From Coix lacryma-jobi var. lacryma-jobi (Eukaryota; Streptophyta; Magnoliopsida; Poales; Poaceae), in NCBI GenBank assembly GCA_009763385.1, contig CM019825.1:1612001-1676000 (forward strand): a stretch of DNA of 64,000 bases, given 5' to 3'. Below the pieces are notes generated by a model. It saw only the letters and a program-made list of their open reading frames with translations. It was not told where the DNA came from and did no database searches. Shown here piece by piece: positions 1-10,537 of the stretch. Each line of letters begins with the position of its first letter. Positions within the stretch are counted from its first letter, which is position 1. Both the position numbers and the translations under genes were made by a program.

Positions 1-258
1 CACGCTCCATTCGGATCAATTCGTCCGTGCCATCTCGTGCTCGTACTAGTCTGGGTGATGCAAGTGCAGATCCGTCTAGACTCTAGGCTGGCCCCAGCTA
101 GTTTCCTCGCTTCTCCTTCTCGGTAAGTACGCCCTAGCTTGCTTCCACCTTGCAATTGGTTGGGTTCGATTGTTCTGCTGCCTAGTGTTTATCTGTCACA
201 GTTGCTCTGTGGGGGTCTGCCGCTGGCCTCCCCGTTCTTTCCGTGCGAGTAACTAAGC

Positions 259-294
<36 letters not shown>

Positions 295-973
295 TCTCTC
301 CTTTCCGTGCGTTTTCTGTTGCTGCGTGGTTGGTACTTGGTAGCGTACTAACAGCAGCGGATTTCTTCTCGTCCAAAAACAGCAGTGGATTTCGCACACT
401 GTAAATTTTTTTAAAGAGGGGAGGGGGAGTTCAATTCAACCGTATCCGCTTATGCGCTGCCCCACGCCTGGCCGTGCAGCCAGGGACTGCCACTAGTGTG
501 GTACCTGTAGCATCGCGATAGTTGCTGTGTGGTCCGGCTGGGTGATTGCCCCCTACCCTCCGCTTATCCACACGAGTACACCAACGTGCACGCGCGTTTC
601 TTTTTTGTACCCATGTGTTAACTTTGGAATCGTACTTAAGTTTCCTAATATAGAAGGGCCCCCTTTTCTCCCCGCAGGTCATATGATTGCTATGAATCCT
701 GAGATCGTACTGCCGTCTTGGAAACAAGTAAGCTGCCAAAGTGTGTGTATATGTACTGTGTGTCATTACTTGTATGAGATGAGATGAGACCCAGCCTAGT
801 ACAGAGCTACTGATGATTTAATTAACAACGTAATCTTCTCTTTTGACTGCATGAATAGTTTCCGACATTGGTCGATCCTTTGAAACAGTAGACCGCTCGT
901 TGCCTTGCAACTGGAAAGGAGAGAGCAAAGTGATTTGCTGTCTCCTGGGGATCAATGCTCGTGAGGTCTAGTG
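1..973 (+). promoter_or_regulatory. 5' leader and upstream region of the TGA bZIP gene, with probable leader introns
   Basis: This stretch holds no supported coding sequence. It looks like the transcribed leader of the TGA gene. A good donor (GGTAAGTAC) at about 122/123 could end a first leader exon, a pyrimidine-rich acceptor ending CCCGCAG at 677 could start a second, and GTAAGC at 728 could end it. The candidate exon 678-727 contains upstream ATGs not in frame with the protein. A run of 32 cytosines at 261-292, followed by CT repeats, lies in the inferred first intron. Splice sites are read by eye and the transcription start is not visible. Confidence 0.4.
261..292. repeat. Homopolymer of 32 cytosines
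   Basis: An uninterrupted C run of 32 bases runs into a short CT repeat. It lies in the inferred leader intron of the TGA gene. The complementary strand is a 32-G run and could form four-stranded structures. The exact length in the genome is uncertain because such runs are sequenced poorly. Confidence 0.9.
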
Positions 974-3358
974 ATGGCAGATGCTAGCTCAAGGACAGAC
1001 ACCTCTATTGTTTTAGACGACAACGACAAGAATCAGAGGGTGATTCTTTTTTTCTTTCTTAATTTTGATGTTCACATGGTTCATCGTACTCTTCTTAACA
1101 GATATTTCAAGTTGGCCCCAGCCATTGGAGCATCAGATCTTATATATTTTTCATCTATTCTTCTGATACTAAATATATACTGCTACTACCTTAAGTCTAT
1201 CACACTATGCCTACCAAAAGGTTGAATACCATTGCTGTATATTTGAGTTGATAATGTGAAGTATCAAATTACTGGAGTAGAGGCTGCGACGTTCTTCTTC
1301 ACCAATAATCTGCTTAAGATATCATCTCCCTCTATAGAGATATTGGCACCCTTTAAACCTTGAAAAATCCATCACTGTTCTCAAAAATAATAATAAAAAT
1401 CCATCCCTGACACACATCTCTATAGGTTGAGATATTTTATATGCCTAACATGATGTTATATTTATGCTTAACATTTTTTTACAGATGGAGAACGGAAGTG
1501 GTGCGGCTGTACCTTCTAATTCTTCAGATAGGTCCGACAGGTCTGACAAACCTTTGGACCAAAAGGTAATATTGTGGTTCATTTTTTTCTCAAGTTCTTA
1601 TTTAACCTTGTATTGCCTGTTATTAATTGCATTTCTGAATTTTCATATCTTAGACAATGCGACGGCTTGCCCAAAATCGTGAGGCAGCAAGAAAAAGTCG
1701 GCTGAGGAAAAAGGTATCACTAAATTTCATCCTTATTCGAACAGATTGAGATGTTCTTTTTTAGCTTGAATAAGTATTATTTGGAAATACGCATGACTAG
1801 CAGTAATGTAACCAAAATAAGCTGTTTATCTAATTTTATATGTTAATTTTTGCTGATATGCTGAACTGCATGTTATGTACTGTAGTTTCATGTCATTGAG
1901 TCTGTTTTCTTTTCTTTGATGTTTAATAAATGAGCAATTGGCATTTAAGATTCGACTCAAATGCAACAGTCAAAAGACTGCTTCTTCATGTAATTCGATT
2001 GTGTTAAATAGTAGCTTAATTTCTACAACCTATTCCTTTTCAGTTCTTATTAGGCCACTAAAAAGTAAAAGCCTAACATGTTTCTTTTTTTATTTGGTGA
2101 AGGCATATGTGCAGCAGCTGGAGAGCAGTAAGCTGAAACTTGCACAACTGGAGCAGGAACTCCAGAAAGCTCGCCAACAGGTAACTCTTTCTTGGTTGCA
2201 TGTATTTTTACTGAGTGCTTGGAAAATAGTACCTTTGTGCTGTTATCTTGACTCTCTTTGAATATTACTTTCAGGGAATCTTCATTTCCAGCTCTGGAGA
2301 TCAAACCCATGCCATGAGTGGAAACGGTAATATTTTAGTTTGTTATATCTGTGTGGCTCTACGTGTTTCTGCATTTAATTAATCTGTCTTGATTGAGTGG
2401 TATACTGCTATCTTTATGATTAGAAGTGCATCTGAAATTATAAACTTGTTGTTGCAGGAGCGTTGACTTTTGACATAGAATATGCTAGATGGCTAGAGGA
2501 CCAAAATAAGCAGATAAATGAGTTGAGGACTGCAGTGAATGCTCATGCAAGTGACAGTGATCTACGACTTATTGTAGATGGCATAATGGCACATTACGAT
2601 GAAATATTCAAGGTCAAAGGTGTTGCTGCAAAGGCTGATGTATTTCATATACTTTCAGGCATGTGGAAGACACCTGCTGAAAGGTGCTTCCTGTGGCTTG
2701 GGGGTTTTCGTCCATCTGAGCTTTTAAAGGTGAGCAAAGTATTCATTCTCAGGCTTTGTTTTTCTTTTTCTGTGCGCTCACTGGAAATGTAAGATTGCTG
2801 ATTTCTCTGCACAATTGAAAATTTCAGCTCCTAGCGAATCACCTCGAGCCCATAACTGAGCAGCAAATGCTGGGTTTGACCAATCTCCAGCAATCTTCTC
2901 AGCAAGCAGAAGATGCGTTGTCACAGGGCATGGAAGCACTGCAGCAATCTTTGGCAGAGACTTTGGCTGGATCTCTTGGTCCATCAGGTTCTTCAGGAAA
3001 TGTGGCTAACTACATGGGTCAGATGGCCATGGCCATGGGCAAACTTGGGACACTTGAGAATTTTCTTCGCCAGGTAAGAGCATCTCCTTGTATCTTTGTG
3101 GGCAATATGTTGTCTTTGAACAAACTATGTGGTTTTAGGCAGTCACTTGTGCACTGTGTATTTGGTTTTGTTGCATTAGTTTTGGAGAGTAATTCTGTTC
3201 TATTTCTGCAGGCCGACAACCTGCGACAGCAGACATTGCATCAAATGCAACGCATTCTAACGATCCGACAGGCTTCTCGTGCTCTTCTTGCCATCCATGA
3301 CTACTTTTCACGGTTGCGTGCTTTAAGTTCTTTGTGGCTTGCTAGGCCGCGAGAATAA
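974..3358 (+). CDS. TGA2: TGA-type bZIP transcription factor, clade II (TGA2/5/6-like), 8 coding exons
   Basis: Exons 974-1039, 1485-1565, 1654-1713, 2103-2180, 2275-2326, 2458-2729, 2828-3073 and 3212-3358 all have GT-AG borders and join in frame to 333 aa. The family binds TGACG (as-1) elements in the nucleus and partners NPR1 in salicylate-induced defence. The basic region (NREAARKSRLRKK, about residues 56-68) is split between exons 3 and 4 just before the leucine zipper (AYVQQLESSKLKLAQLEQEL). The DOG1/TGA domain follows, with the family hallmarks GMWKTPAERCFLWLGGF and YMGQMAMAMGKLGTLE, and the protein ends LRALSSLWLARPRE. Length and exon phases match clade II TGA factors. The start at 974 is the first ATG giving the MADASSRTD N-terminus. 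No breaks are seen. Assignment to clade II is strong; the exact orthologue is not resolved. Confidence 0.95.
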
Positions 3359-4033
3359 CAAAGGATCGGATCGTCGCTGTTGAGTTCCCTGTGCTGGTTG
3401 TTGGGAATTCTATGGCGTGCTGGATCGCAGCGAGTGCATCCCAGATCACCCGCGGTCCTGTTTTTTGTTGTACAATTACTTTTGGCTGCTGCTTGGTCCA
3501 AATTGTACTTAAGTGGTGTACGTGTAGGTCAATCATGTAAGTTATGGTGATTTATGGGTGTGTTAGCAATAATAATTAGAGAAATCAGGATCAGTGCTTT
3601 TGTTGTTTGTACTGGTTAGAGATTTTAGTCCTAAATTTAACTTCTGGGAGATTGGGATGGAATGGGAAAAGAATAATAAGAGTCTTCCTTTGGTTACTAC
3701 TCTACTTACTAGTATACATGTTGGTATTATTGCGTTTCAGTTGCTCACTTTGCACTCTGGATAATGATTATTCTATCCATTTATGTACTTTGATTGATGG
3801 ATGTTGTTTCTAACCCCTAACATGATTATGACCGCTAGTTCGTACTACTACAGTAGCTGGTCTTATTATCATATCAATACAACAGCAGTGGTTGAAGGCA
3901 TTCCTTGGATGATGAGCATGCAGTCGAGGACTCGACTCGAGGTTGGCCATGCTAGTTGCGTCGTCTGCAGCAATAACGGGATGAATTGGCATGCGATGTA
4001 ATCGTGTGGTACTGCTCAAAATCTTTGAGAGCC
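3359..4033 (+). other. 3' UTR of the TGA gene and short intergenic spacer
   Basis: The first 250 or so bases look like the 3' UTR of the TGA gene, with AT-rich AATAATAATT near 3570. The rest holds no supported gene. Short reading frames on both strands have no recognisable domain. Confidence 0.5.
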
Positions 4034-4515
4034 TCAGAGCGTTTGCAGCTGAAGCGGAGGGTCGCTGTACTCCGCCGACAGCACCTTGTCGGCGACGATC
4101 CTGTTGGCCGCCTTCGTGTAGTGCAGTGCAGTCCGTCCCAGCTGATGCGCCGGTCGCCGTCGGCGCACGCTTTCTTCACCTTGGGGCTCCCGCACGCCTT
4201 CCCGGCCTCGTAATTGTAGGTTGCGCCGCCGCTGCCGCGGCACGCCGTCAGCGGCTCACTGAACCCTGCCGAAACCACCACCCACCACGAGAGACAGATC
4301 GATGGAGCTTCTCATCTTTCTCGGTCGCCGGAGCCTGAACAGAAACACTACACTAGATGATGGCTTCATTCTCGGACTCACCGTGCGCCGTGTGGTTGGC
4401 GAAGAGGCCGTACTTGACGGCGTGCATGTCTGACGCACACCACGCACGGTGGAGTTGGCGAGCTCGGCGCGCAGGTCGCGGCAGAGGCGAGGCATCCCGC
4501 GCGGTCGAGCTCGCC
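4034..4515 (-). pseudogene. GDSL esterase/lipase relic (ENOD8/fucosidase-like C-terminal half)
   Basis: Two exon remnants of a secreted GDSL-type lipase read on the minus strand: about 4515-4382, ending in a good donor (ACG|GTGAGT), and 4265-4034, starting after a TTTCGGCAG acceptor. Together they give recognisable family stretches: an LCRDLRAELANST block, a HAVKYGLFANHTAHG block, FSEPLTACRGSGG, CGSP, then ISWDG with the catalytic-His region LHYTKAANRIVADKVL. The reading frame is broken by a 5-bp tandem duplication (GTGCA twice, 4121-4130) immediately before the HYT motif, and by at least one more indel in the upstream exon near 4440. The N-terminal exons with the GDS block I motif are absent. 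This is a decayed gene end, probably not functional. Confidence 0.72.
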
Positions 4516-5259
4516 GCCGCCGGTGCCAGTGCCGCCGCCTCGCCAGCGCGCTGGGCAGGCACCCCGCCGGGCTCGTGTTTTTTCCACAAGGGTCGAAACC
4601 GAATTTTATTACCATAGCAACGAAATTACATGAGTTCAGTTTTTAACCAGCACTCACAACAGCAGACCACTAGAAAGACAAAGACCTTCATACATTTAGC
4701 TCACACAGGGAACAAATGCACGAAGGCGACTACCAGACTCTGATCACCATCGACTCCTTGCTATATGAGGATAAAAGACACCGTACAACCAGCCAACTTT
4801 CAAAGAGGTTCTCAGACCAAAAGATGACCGACTCCCTCACATATATGAGGCCTCGTGTTGTAGACCACAAACTTGCGCCCGCAAAACATGCATACTCCCT
4901 CCAGTGCGAAATTCACACTGCCTTGAGCTTCCATGTAATGAGATAATAACACCCTTTTATAGATCTGTGATGTACAGCACAATCCATTAACGTTTGAATT
5001 CCGAGAATAAATACTCGAAAGTCATTTTTGTTCTGAAAAAAAATGATTCATAGGTCATAAAAAGCCAAAGCCAAGAAAAAAAATACAGGAAGCTTGGACC
5101 TATTTGTTGTGCAATAAGCTTTGACATCCCATTTCGGCATTTCTCTTGCGAGTCAAGTGATGACGACACAAAAACAATTGGCACTAGACTGATACTTTGC
5201 TTCTTCGGCAGCCTGCTTTACGCTAAGATGCACAGCTTATGAAACCCTCCATGCCTGTA
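4516..5259. other. Intergenic spacer, including the likely 3' UTR of TRAPPC2
   Basis: No coding sequence is supported. The part next to 5259 should be the 3' UTR of the minus-strand TRAPPC2 gene. The rest is unremarkable AT-rich sequence. Confidence 0.4.
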
Positions 5260-6772
5260 TTACAGGTACTTCCTTGCGAGGGCCCTGACCTTGGTATCAA
5301 AATGAGAGGATGTGATGCGAGAACCGGGCAGGTAAAGCGGATTGAGAAATATCTGCATGACAGCAAACAAACTTATTGTATATCATTAAACAACCAAACA
5401 GAGAATTGTAAGTTGGGGTAGGGCAAATTTGTAAACTAGAATGTAGTCGATGCATATTTCAGAATTCACATGGGAACTGTGCATAACCATACAACACCAT
5501 CAACTTCACAAGATACAGAGTTATAAAAAAAAGCAACCCATGCAATTTTCAAACTAATGCCATCGTCATGAAAAATTCAGATAAAAAGAAAGCAAAAGAT
5601 GCCTGAGTACTGTCAAAGATGACATGGGACACAAAGAACAAGATAAATAGGGGCACCAGAATTGAATATCATGTCCAAAGATCGACTTATGAATGCATAC
5701 TTGGGTCCAGCACTTAGCACTCTAGAATACAGTGGGGGAAAGTCTCCTGATTGTAGGTTAGCAGTGTCTTACCTTAATGTAAAGTTCATGGACCTCTTGA
5801 AAAAAGCTTTTTATTCCATCTTCACTACGTGAGTCATGAAGCAACATGAATCTGGTATGTGTCATAGATGCAGTTAAAGAAAATATAATACTGCTATGAT
5901 CAAACTTTGAAAACCGACATAATGTTACATAGTCAAATGTCATTTTTAAAACAAAAGAACTGCCATCGTCACTTTTAAAGGATATGACCAGCAGTTACAT
6001 AAACAGACACCACAAGGTCATTGAACCTATCAACTGACTTCAGAAACCTGGAAAAATAAAATAAAAATTAAAAGATTCTAGGTGAGGTAAAAGGTATTTA
6101 AAATACTAGAAGAGTAACTATGGGATGTGGATGTGATATCATTCTTCGCACACAGCCGACAACAAAATACAAAACCAATAAAATACTCACATTGCATTTG
6201 TCGTCCATGCTAGGTCCTGAACAACATCTAATGCAGCATGCAGGATAAACTGATGGTGATAAGACAAATCTTCTTTCTGCCACAGAAAGTAAATGACAAG
6301 ATTAGGCATAGCATCATTAATTCGGTATGTATATGCTGCTCTAAATACAAAACAAAAAAGAAAATCCCTGCCACGAAGGATCTAAAGTCAGGCTATATAT
6401 CTGTATAATGTGAGAAACATCACAGTTTTAATTTCAACAGAAGAAATTTTAGAGAAGTAAACCATCCCATTAAACTCTTAGTTTTCGCTGAGTGACAATA
6501 GATATGAAGAGCCTGATCCAACATGACTAGGTCAGTCTATTGACTATTTCCACATCAGAGTTCCGTTATCATATCAACAGAGTGAAGTGGTGCACATATT
6601 GGAGAAAAATGAAATGTTATAGATATAGCCAGATAGCTAATTGTAACCTGAACCTATTATATAGGAAGTACATGAAGTTCAAGGTACTGACTTTGGGTGC
6701 AGATCCAACTTCTGCCTCATAGATCGGGATGTCATTCTTACTGACAATCACAAAGCATGCTGTACTTGCCAT
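5260..6772 (-). CDS. TRAPPC2: Trafficking protein particle complex subunit 2 (TRAPPC2, sedlin/Trs20), 5 coding exons
   Basis: Minus-strand exons at 6772-6692, 6276-6191, 6047-5986, 5858-5773 and 5352-5260 join to 135 aa, the normal length for the plant protein. It is a core longin-fold subunit of the TRAPP complex, which tethers vesicles and activates Rab GTPases at the ER-Golgi interface. Visible family blocks are the N-terminus MASTACFVIVSKNDIPIYEA, the helix DLSYHHQFILHAALDVVQDL, FLKSVDRFNDLVVSVYVTAG, FMLLHDSRSEDGIKSFFQEV and the end RITSSHFDTKVRALARKYL. Introns 1, 2 and 4 are GT-AG. Intron 3 (5985-5859) is AT-AC with U12 signals, and only those borders preserve the reading frame through GHTRFM. 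A TTTTTCTAG acceptor lies 12 bases upstream of the ATG, so there is also a leader intron. The first leader exon is probably in the GC-rich block near 7.8-8.1 kb. Confidence 0.95.
5859..5985 (-). other. U12-type (minor spliceosome) AT-AC intron in TRAPPC2
   Basis: On the minus strand the intron begins ATATCCTTT, the U12 AT-AC donor consensus, at 5985. It ends AC at 5859, with a TTTCTTTAAC branch-point match at 5882-5873 about 15 bases before the end. There is no GT-AG pair here that keeps the conserved protein sequence. The intron is 127 bases long and sits in phase 1, inside the codon for His of the GHTRF block. Confidence 0.88.
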
Positions 6773-8687
6773 TCCAACCAGCACCTAGAAAAATTTCCCT
6801 CGGACAACTTCAGAGGTTGCAAACAAAAGAAAAATAAAGATAGTTAGGATGAAATACCATTCGACATATAAACAGTTTATCAGAAAAATTTAACACAGCC
6901 CAATATCTTAACTCCACAAGGATGGAATTATACATTTAAAACAGGTAACGAACAAATGATTACAGATAGCCAAAGACACATAAAAGTACAACTCATCATC
7001 AATGGCAGTCTTATTAGATGGCCAAAGACATATAAAACTACAGTTCTGCATCGATAGTAGTCTTAACTGAAACTTATGCATGTCTTTTGTTCCTCATTCC
7101 TAGAGCCACTGAATTATTACACCCTGATGACCTTGTGGTAAAGACATCCTTTAGCTGCAACTTTATGCTATCTCGGTTTTGCAAGATCGTGGAGTTTTAG
7201 TTTGGGTGAGCCCAATGCTGTTCTTAATCAAGAAACTTTCATATCAAGAACTCTGGAACACCTATATTTTGCTTCTACAGAGTCAGGTATTCTTGTGTTA
7301 AAAAGAAATGGTTTAGTGGAAATGTGGAATGATATCAATTTGCAGAGATGGTAGATACTGTAGCATGCTTGCCAAGAGGGGCAGACTCATAGCTCTTTTA
7401 TAGTTCTTCTAATCCAATGATATGTGCTTAGAATGGAATAGAAAACCAGTCCTCAACAAATGCTCCTCAAATGTATGTGAGTTTACAATTGGTGTCCGTT
7501 GCAGGAAATTTCTGGTGGCTGATAGACTGAACATATGTTGTGCCATTCACAGAAGTTAATAGTGACATGAAAGTGTCAGGCACCAGGGAATATACACAAA
7601 AGGTAACTAGGATCATCTATGGTGGCGCACATACAGAGTGGTAGAACATCCTTCTTCTGCGTAACAGATTATTTTTTACCATATACTATGCACAACCTTC
7701 ATATAAAGCCTAGATCTGCCCCCAGGGTTCCAAAAAGCGGCACCAAGCGCACGCTTCAGCGCTAAGCGGACTGGTAGCGCTTCGCCATGGGGCATACGCG
7801 CTCCCAAAGCAGCGCGACCGACTTGGTAGAGCAGCGGCTGCTGGCTCCCGCTGCCAGCCGGCCGCGCGTGGCGCGCGGCGGCGTCGACTGTCCAGCGGAG
7901 GCGGGAGAGGAGAAGGAGGTGCGTACGCAGGGTCGCCGGCCGGTGTGCGGAGGACGGAGGCGAGGGCGCGAGGCGACTGGGACTGGCCCGCCGTCGCTGA
8001 GAGCCCGAGCCTGAGCGCTGCCTCCGTCGCCTTCGTGCTGAGTGCGGGTGGGGAAGGGAGCAGAAGATGGAGCGCGCCCGCGCTGCGAGGAAGGTAAGAA
8101 ACGGCGGCCGTGTGCTGTCTTTTTTTTTTTTTGTTTCCTGACGAGATCGGCCGTGTGCTGTCTTACGGTCTCGATGGAGCGTTTGATCCAGCGATTGTCA
8201 CATCCAATCTTTGTATATATAAAGTTAATTATAAAACTAATTACATATATAAAATCTAGTTCATAAGATGGTTAATGTGTCGTATTGTCAAATCATAAAT
8301 TAATTATATTTAATTGATTCTTCGCAAATTAACATCCATTTGTATAATTACTTTATATTTACAGAAAAGCTAGTTTCCGAATGCACACCCTCTGACGGCC
8401 ATTCGATTGGCTTGGGGAAGAAGTGACTGTCGGATTCGCACCTGCCCGCAATTGTGCCCGCCCCGCCTCATCGGAGAAGAAGCATCACCGTCCTCTAATG
8501 AGTATAGAAGAGATTGGTCGAAGGAAGAGAGTTGACCAGACGGTGAGGATGGCTGGCGGGCGCCGCTTTAGGGGCCTGGCAACGGCAACGACATTTGAGC
8601 TAGGGAGGGACGAGGGCGTCAAGGCCATGGAGGCGACGACGGGGTAGGAGGGAGAAAAGAAGGTGGCATCGTCGATGAGCTGTGGAG
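6773..8687. other. TRAPPC2 leader intron/promoter region with a GC-rich block
   Basis: 6784-7730 is AT-rich without supported exons and is probably the leader intron of TRAPPC2. 7735-8100 is strongly GC-rich and probably a promoter or leader-exon region. On the plus strand it also contains an ATG at 8067 followed by nine codons (MERARAARK) and a good donor (AAG|GTAAGAA), so a divergent plus-strand transcript is possible. A 16-bp sequence, GGCCGTGTGCTGTCTT, occurs twice (about 8106 and 8149) flanking a T-run. 8170-8400 is AT-rich and resembles a decayed miniature element. No complete gene is seen. Confidence 0.35.
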
Positions 8688-8902
8688 CTCTGTGAAAGTC
8701 CTTGTTTGGTTTTGGATAATTGATGTCACCTAGTGTACTAACCTTTGTCATAAAGTGTTTATGAGCTAGGTTGGTACACACCAAGTGTGGGAGCTAGATG
8801 ATGACCATGGTGTTGGTGGTGATGACCAAAAGATGGATCAAGTGCTCCACATTTGGAAAGAGAAGAAGAGAAAAGCAAAACCCTATGGAGATCAAGGCAA
8901 AG

Positions 8903-8920
8903 GTATAAATAGGGATTTTG
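8903..8920 (+). promoter_or_regulatory. LTR promoter TATA box of element 1
   Basis: GGTATAAATAGGG is a good TATA box inside the 5' LTR, and the same motif is present in the 3' LTR near 16947. The start of the genomic RNA is expected about 30 bases downstream. It is inferred from motif and position only. Confidence 0.6.
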
Positions 8921-9193
8921 TTTTTGGCACTCAAGACACCATAGAGGGTGTGAGTGTGTTTAGGATCGATAGCCGTACTATTAAGAGAGGACTATCTCGG
9001 TGATTGCGGTTATCAAGTGCCACTAGGTGATTTCATACATGCATATGCATTAGGACCTAGTGTGCTAACTTATAATCATTTGGAAAATGTTTGGAAAATG
9101 CTAACACACATGCACAAGGTGATGTACACTTGGTGGTGTTGGCACATTTGCAAAGGAGAAGAAACCGGAGTTGAAAACATGTTTTTCAGGCGT

Positions 9194-9523
9194 GACCGGA
9201 CGTTGGAACAGCGACCAGACGCTATTGAAACGTGCGTCCGGTCACTACTGAAACAGCGATCGGAGGCTATTGAAACAAGTGACCGGACGCGACGCTACAA
9301 CTGTTCACGAGAGACAACGATTGAAATTAAGTGATCAGACGCTGAGTGAGTCCGGTCAATAGTGACCGGACGCGTCCGGTCGATGAAAAACGTCTCTGGA
9401 ACCTCTCTGTTCGTGACCGGACGCTGAGTGAAACACTGACCGGACGCTAGTGAAACAAGAGTCCGGTCGCTACTGAAACATCGACCGGACGCTACTGAAA
9501 CAATGACCGGACGCGTCCGGTCG
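9194..9523 (+). repeat. Palindromic GACCGGACGC repeat array in the 5' LTR of element 1
   Basis: The motif GACCGGACG(C) and its reverse complement (GCGTCCGGTC) recur about every 20-30 bases, separated by GAAAC-type spacers (CTATTGAAAC, GAGTGAAAC). Some copies fuse into the full palindrome GACCGGACGCGTCCGGTC. The 3' LTR has a shorter version at 17235-17488. Such palindromic LTR repeats are known in Sireviruses; they are not CRISPR. Confidence 0.85.
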
Positions 9524-10480
9524 TCCCGTAAACAGCCCATTCAAAGGGGTAACAGCTCTATTTGTTTGAGGGGGTATATAAATATGAGTTGGCCGGCTTT
9601 GGGAGCTCTCTCTTGGCATTCTAAGATATTGGACATCCCTTTGAGCTAAACATACTCCCTCCCACTCATCTCTTTGCTTGATAGCGCAAATCAAAGTGAG
9701 ATTGAGTGATTCCAAGTGCATTTGCTTGTGTGGTTGCATCTAGTGGCACTTGGGGATCGTTGTTGCTGCGGTTTTCTCGTTACTCTTGGTGGTTGCCGCC
9801 ACCTAGACGGCTTGGAGCAGCGGAGGAGCTTTGGCACGAGTTGGTGATTGTTCGTGGCCATCTCCCGGTGATTTGTGAGGGGTATTGTGCCTTCCCCGGC
9901 GAAGAGCCAAAAGGTAACTCTAGTAAATTGCGCGTGTCATTGAGTTACCTCCATTTGTGGGTCGGTTCTTGTGGCGCTCAAGTGTTGAGCTAGGTTTGTG
10001 AATACCTATTAGCCACCGAACCACCAAGTGGTTGGTCGACACAATGGGGAGTAGCGTGCCGGCAAGCACGTGAACCTCGGGAGAAAATCTTTGTGTCCAT
10101 TGTCTATTTGGTTATCTCCCGGACTTCATTGGTATTCATATTGTGGTTGATCATCTCTTGCCGGTGTTGGTATATCTCTCTACCACTTGAATTACTTCCT
10201 TTACTTCTTGTGTAGTGGTAGTCAATCTTGCTAGTGTTAGCTCTCTAGTTTATTGTTTTTAGTTCTTGCTAGCTCACTAGAATAGAGAGTAGTGACATAG
10301 ATATTGTGTGCCTTAGAGATCATACCATACTAGAATTGTTTGGTTAGGTGGCTTGCATCACTTAGTAGAGCTAGTGCAAAAAAGCTTCGCTTTGTAATTG
10401 TCTAACAAGTCTCTCTAAGTGTTTTGTAGAAATTTTATTAGGCTATTCACCCCCCCTCTAGCCATTTAGGACCTTCCAAG

Positions 10481-10492
10481 TGGTATCGGAGC
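10481..10492 (+). other. Primer-binding site of element 1
   Basis: TGGTATCGGAGC lies two bases after the 5' LTR. It is complementary, with one mismatch, to the 3' end of initiator tRNA-Met, the usual primer for plant copia elements. Confidence 0.85.
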
Positions 10493-10537
10493 CGTGGTCA
10501 CCGTTTGCATAAGGATTAACAACCTTCGGTGTTAAAA

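Larger units (their letters stand above)
8693..10478 (+). repeat. 5' LTR of element 1
   Basis: A 1,786-bp terminal repeat. It carries a TATA box (TATAAATA, 8911-8918 region, within GGTATAAATAGGG) that can drive transcription, and the palindromic repeat array at 9194-9523. It is followed by AG and the primer-binding site. Confidence 0.93.

Noticed and set aside
182..397. Minus-strand frame through the C32 run
   Set aside because: It encodes a polyglycine stretch only because of the homopolymer; no domain and no gene context.
7787..8014. Plus-strand frame in the GC-rich block
   Set aside because: Low-complexity Arg/Gly-rich product without a recognisable domain.
9194..9523. CRISPR-like repeat and spacer pattern
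   Set aside because: This is plant nuclear DNA. The repeats are palindromic, of uneven spacing, and lie inside an LTR.
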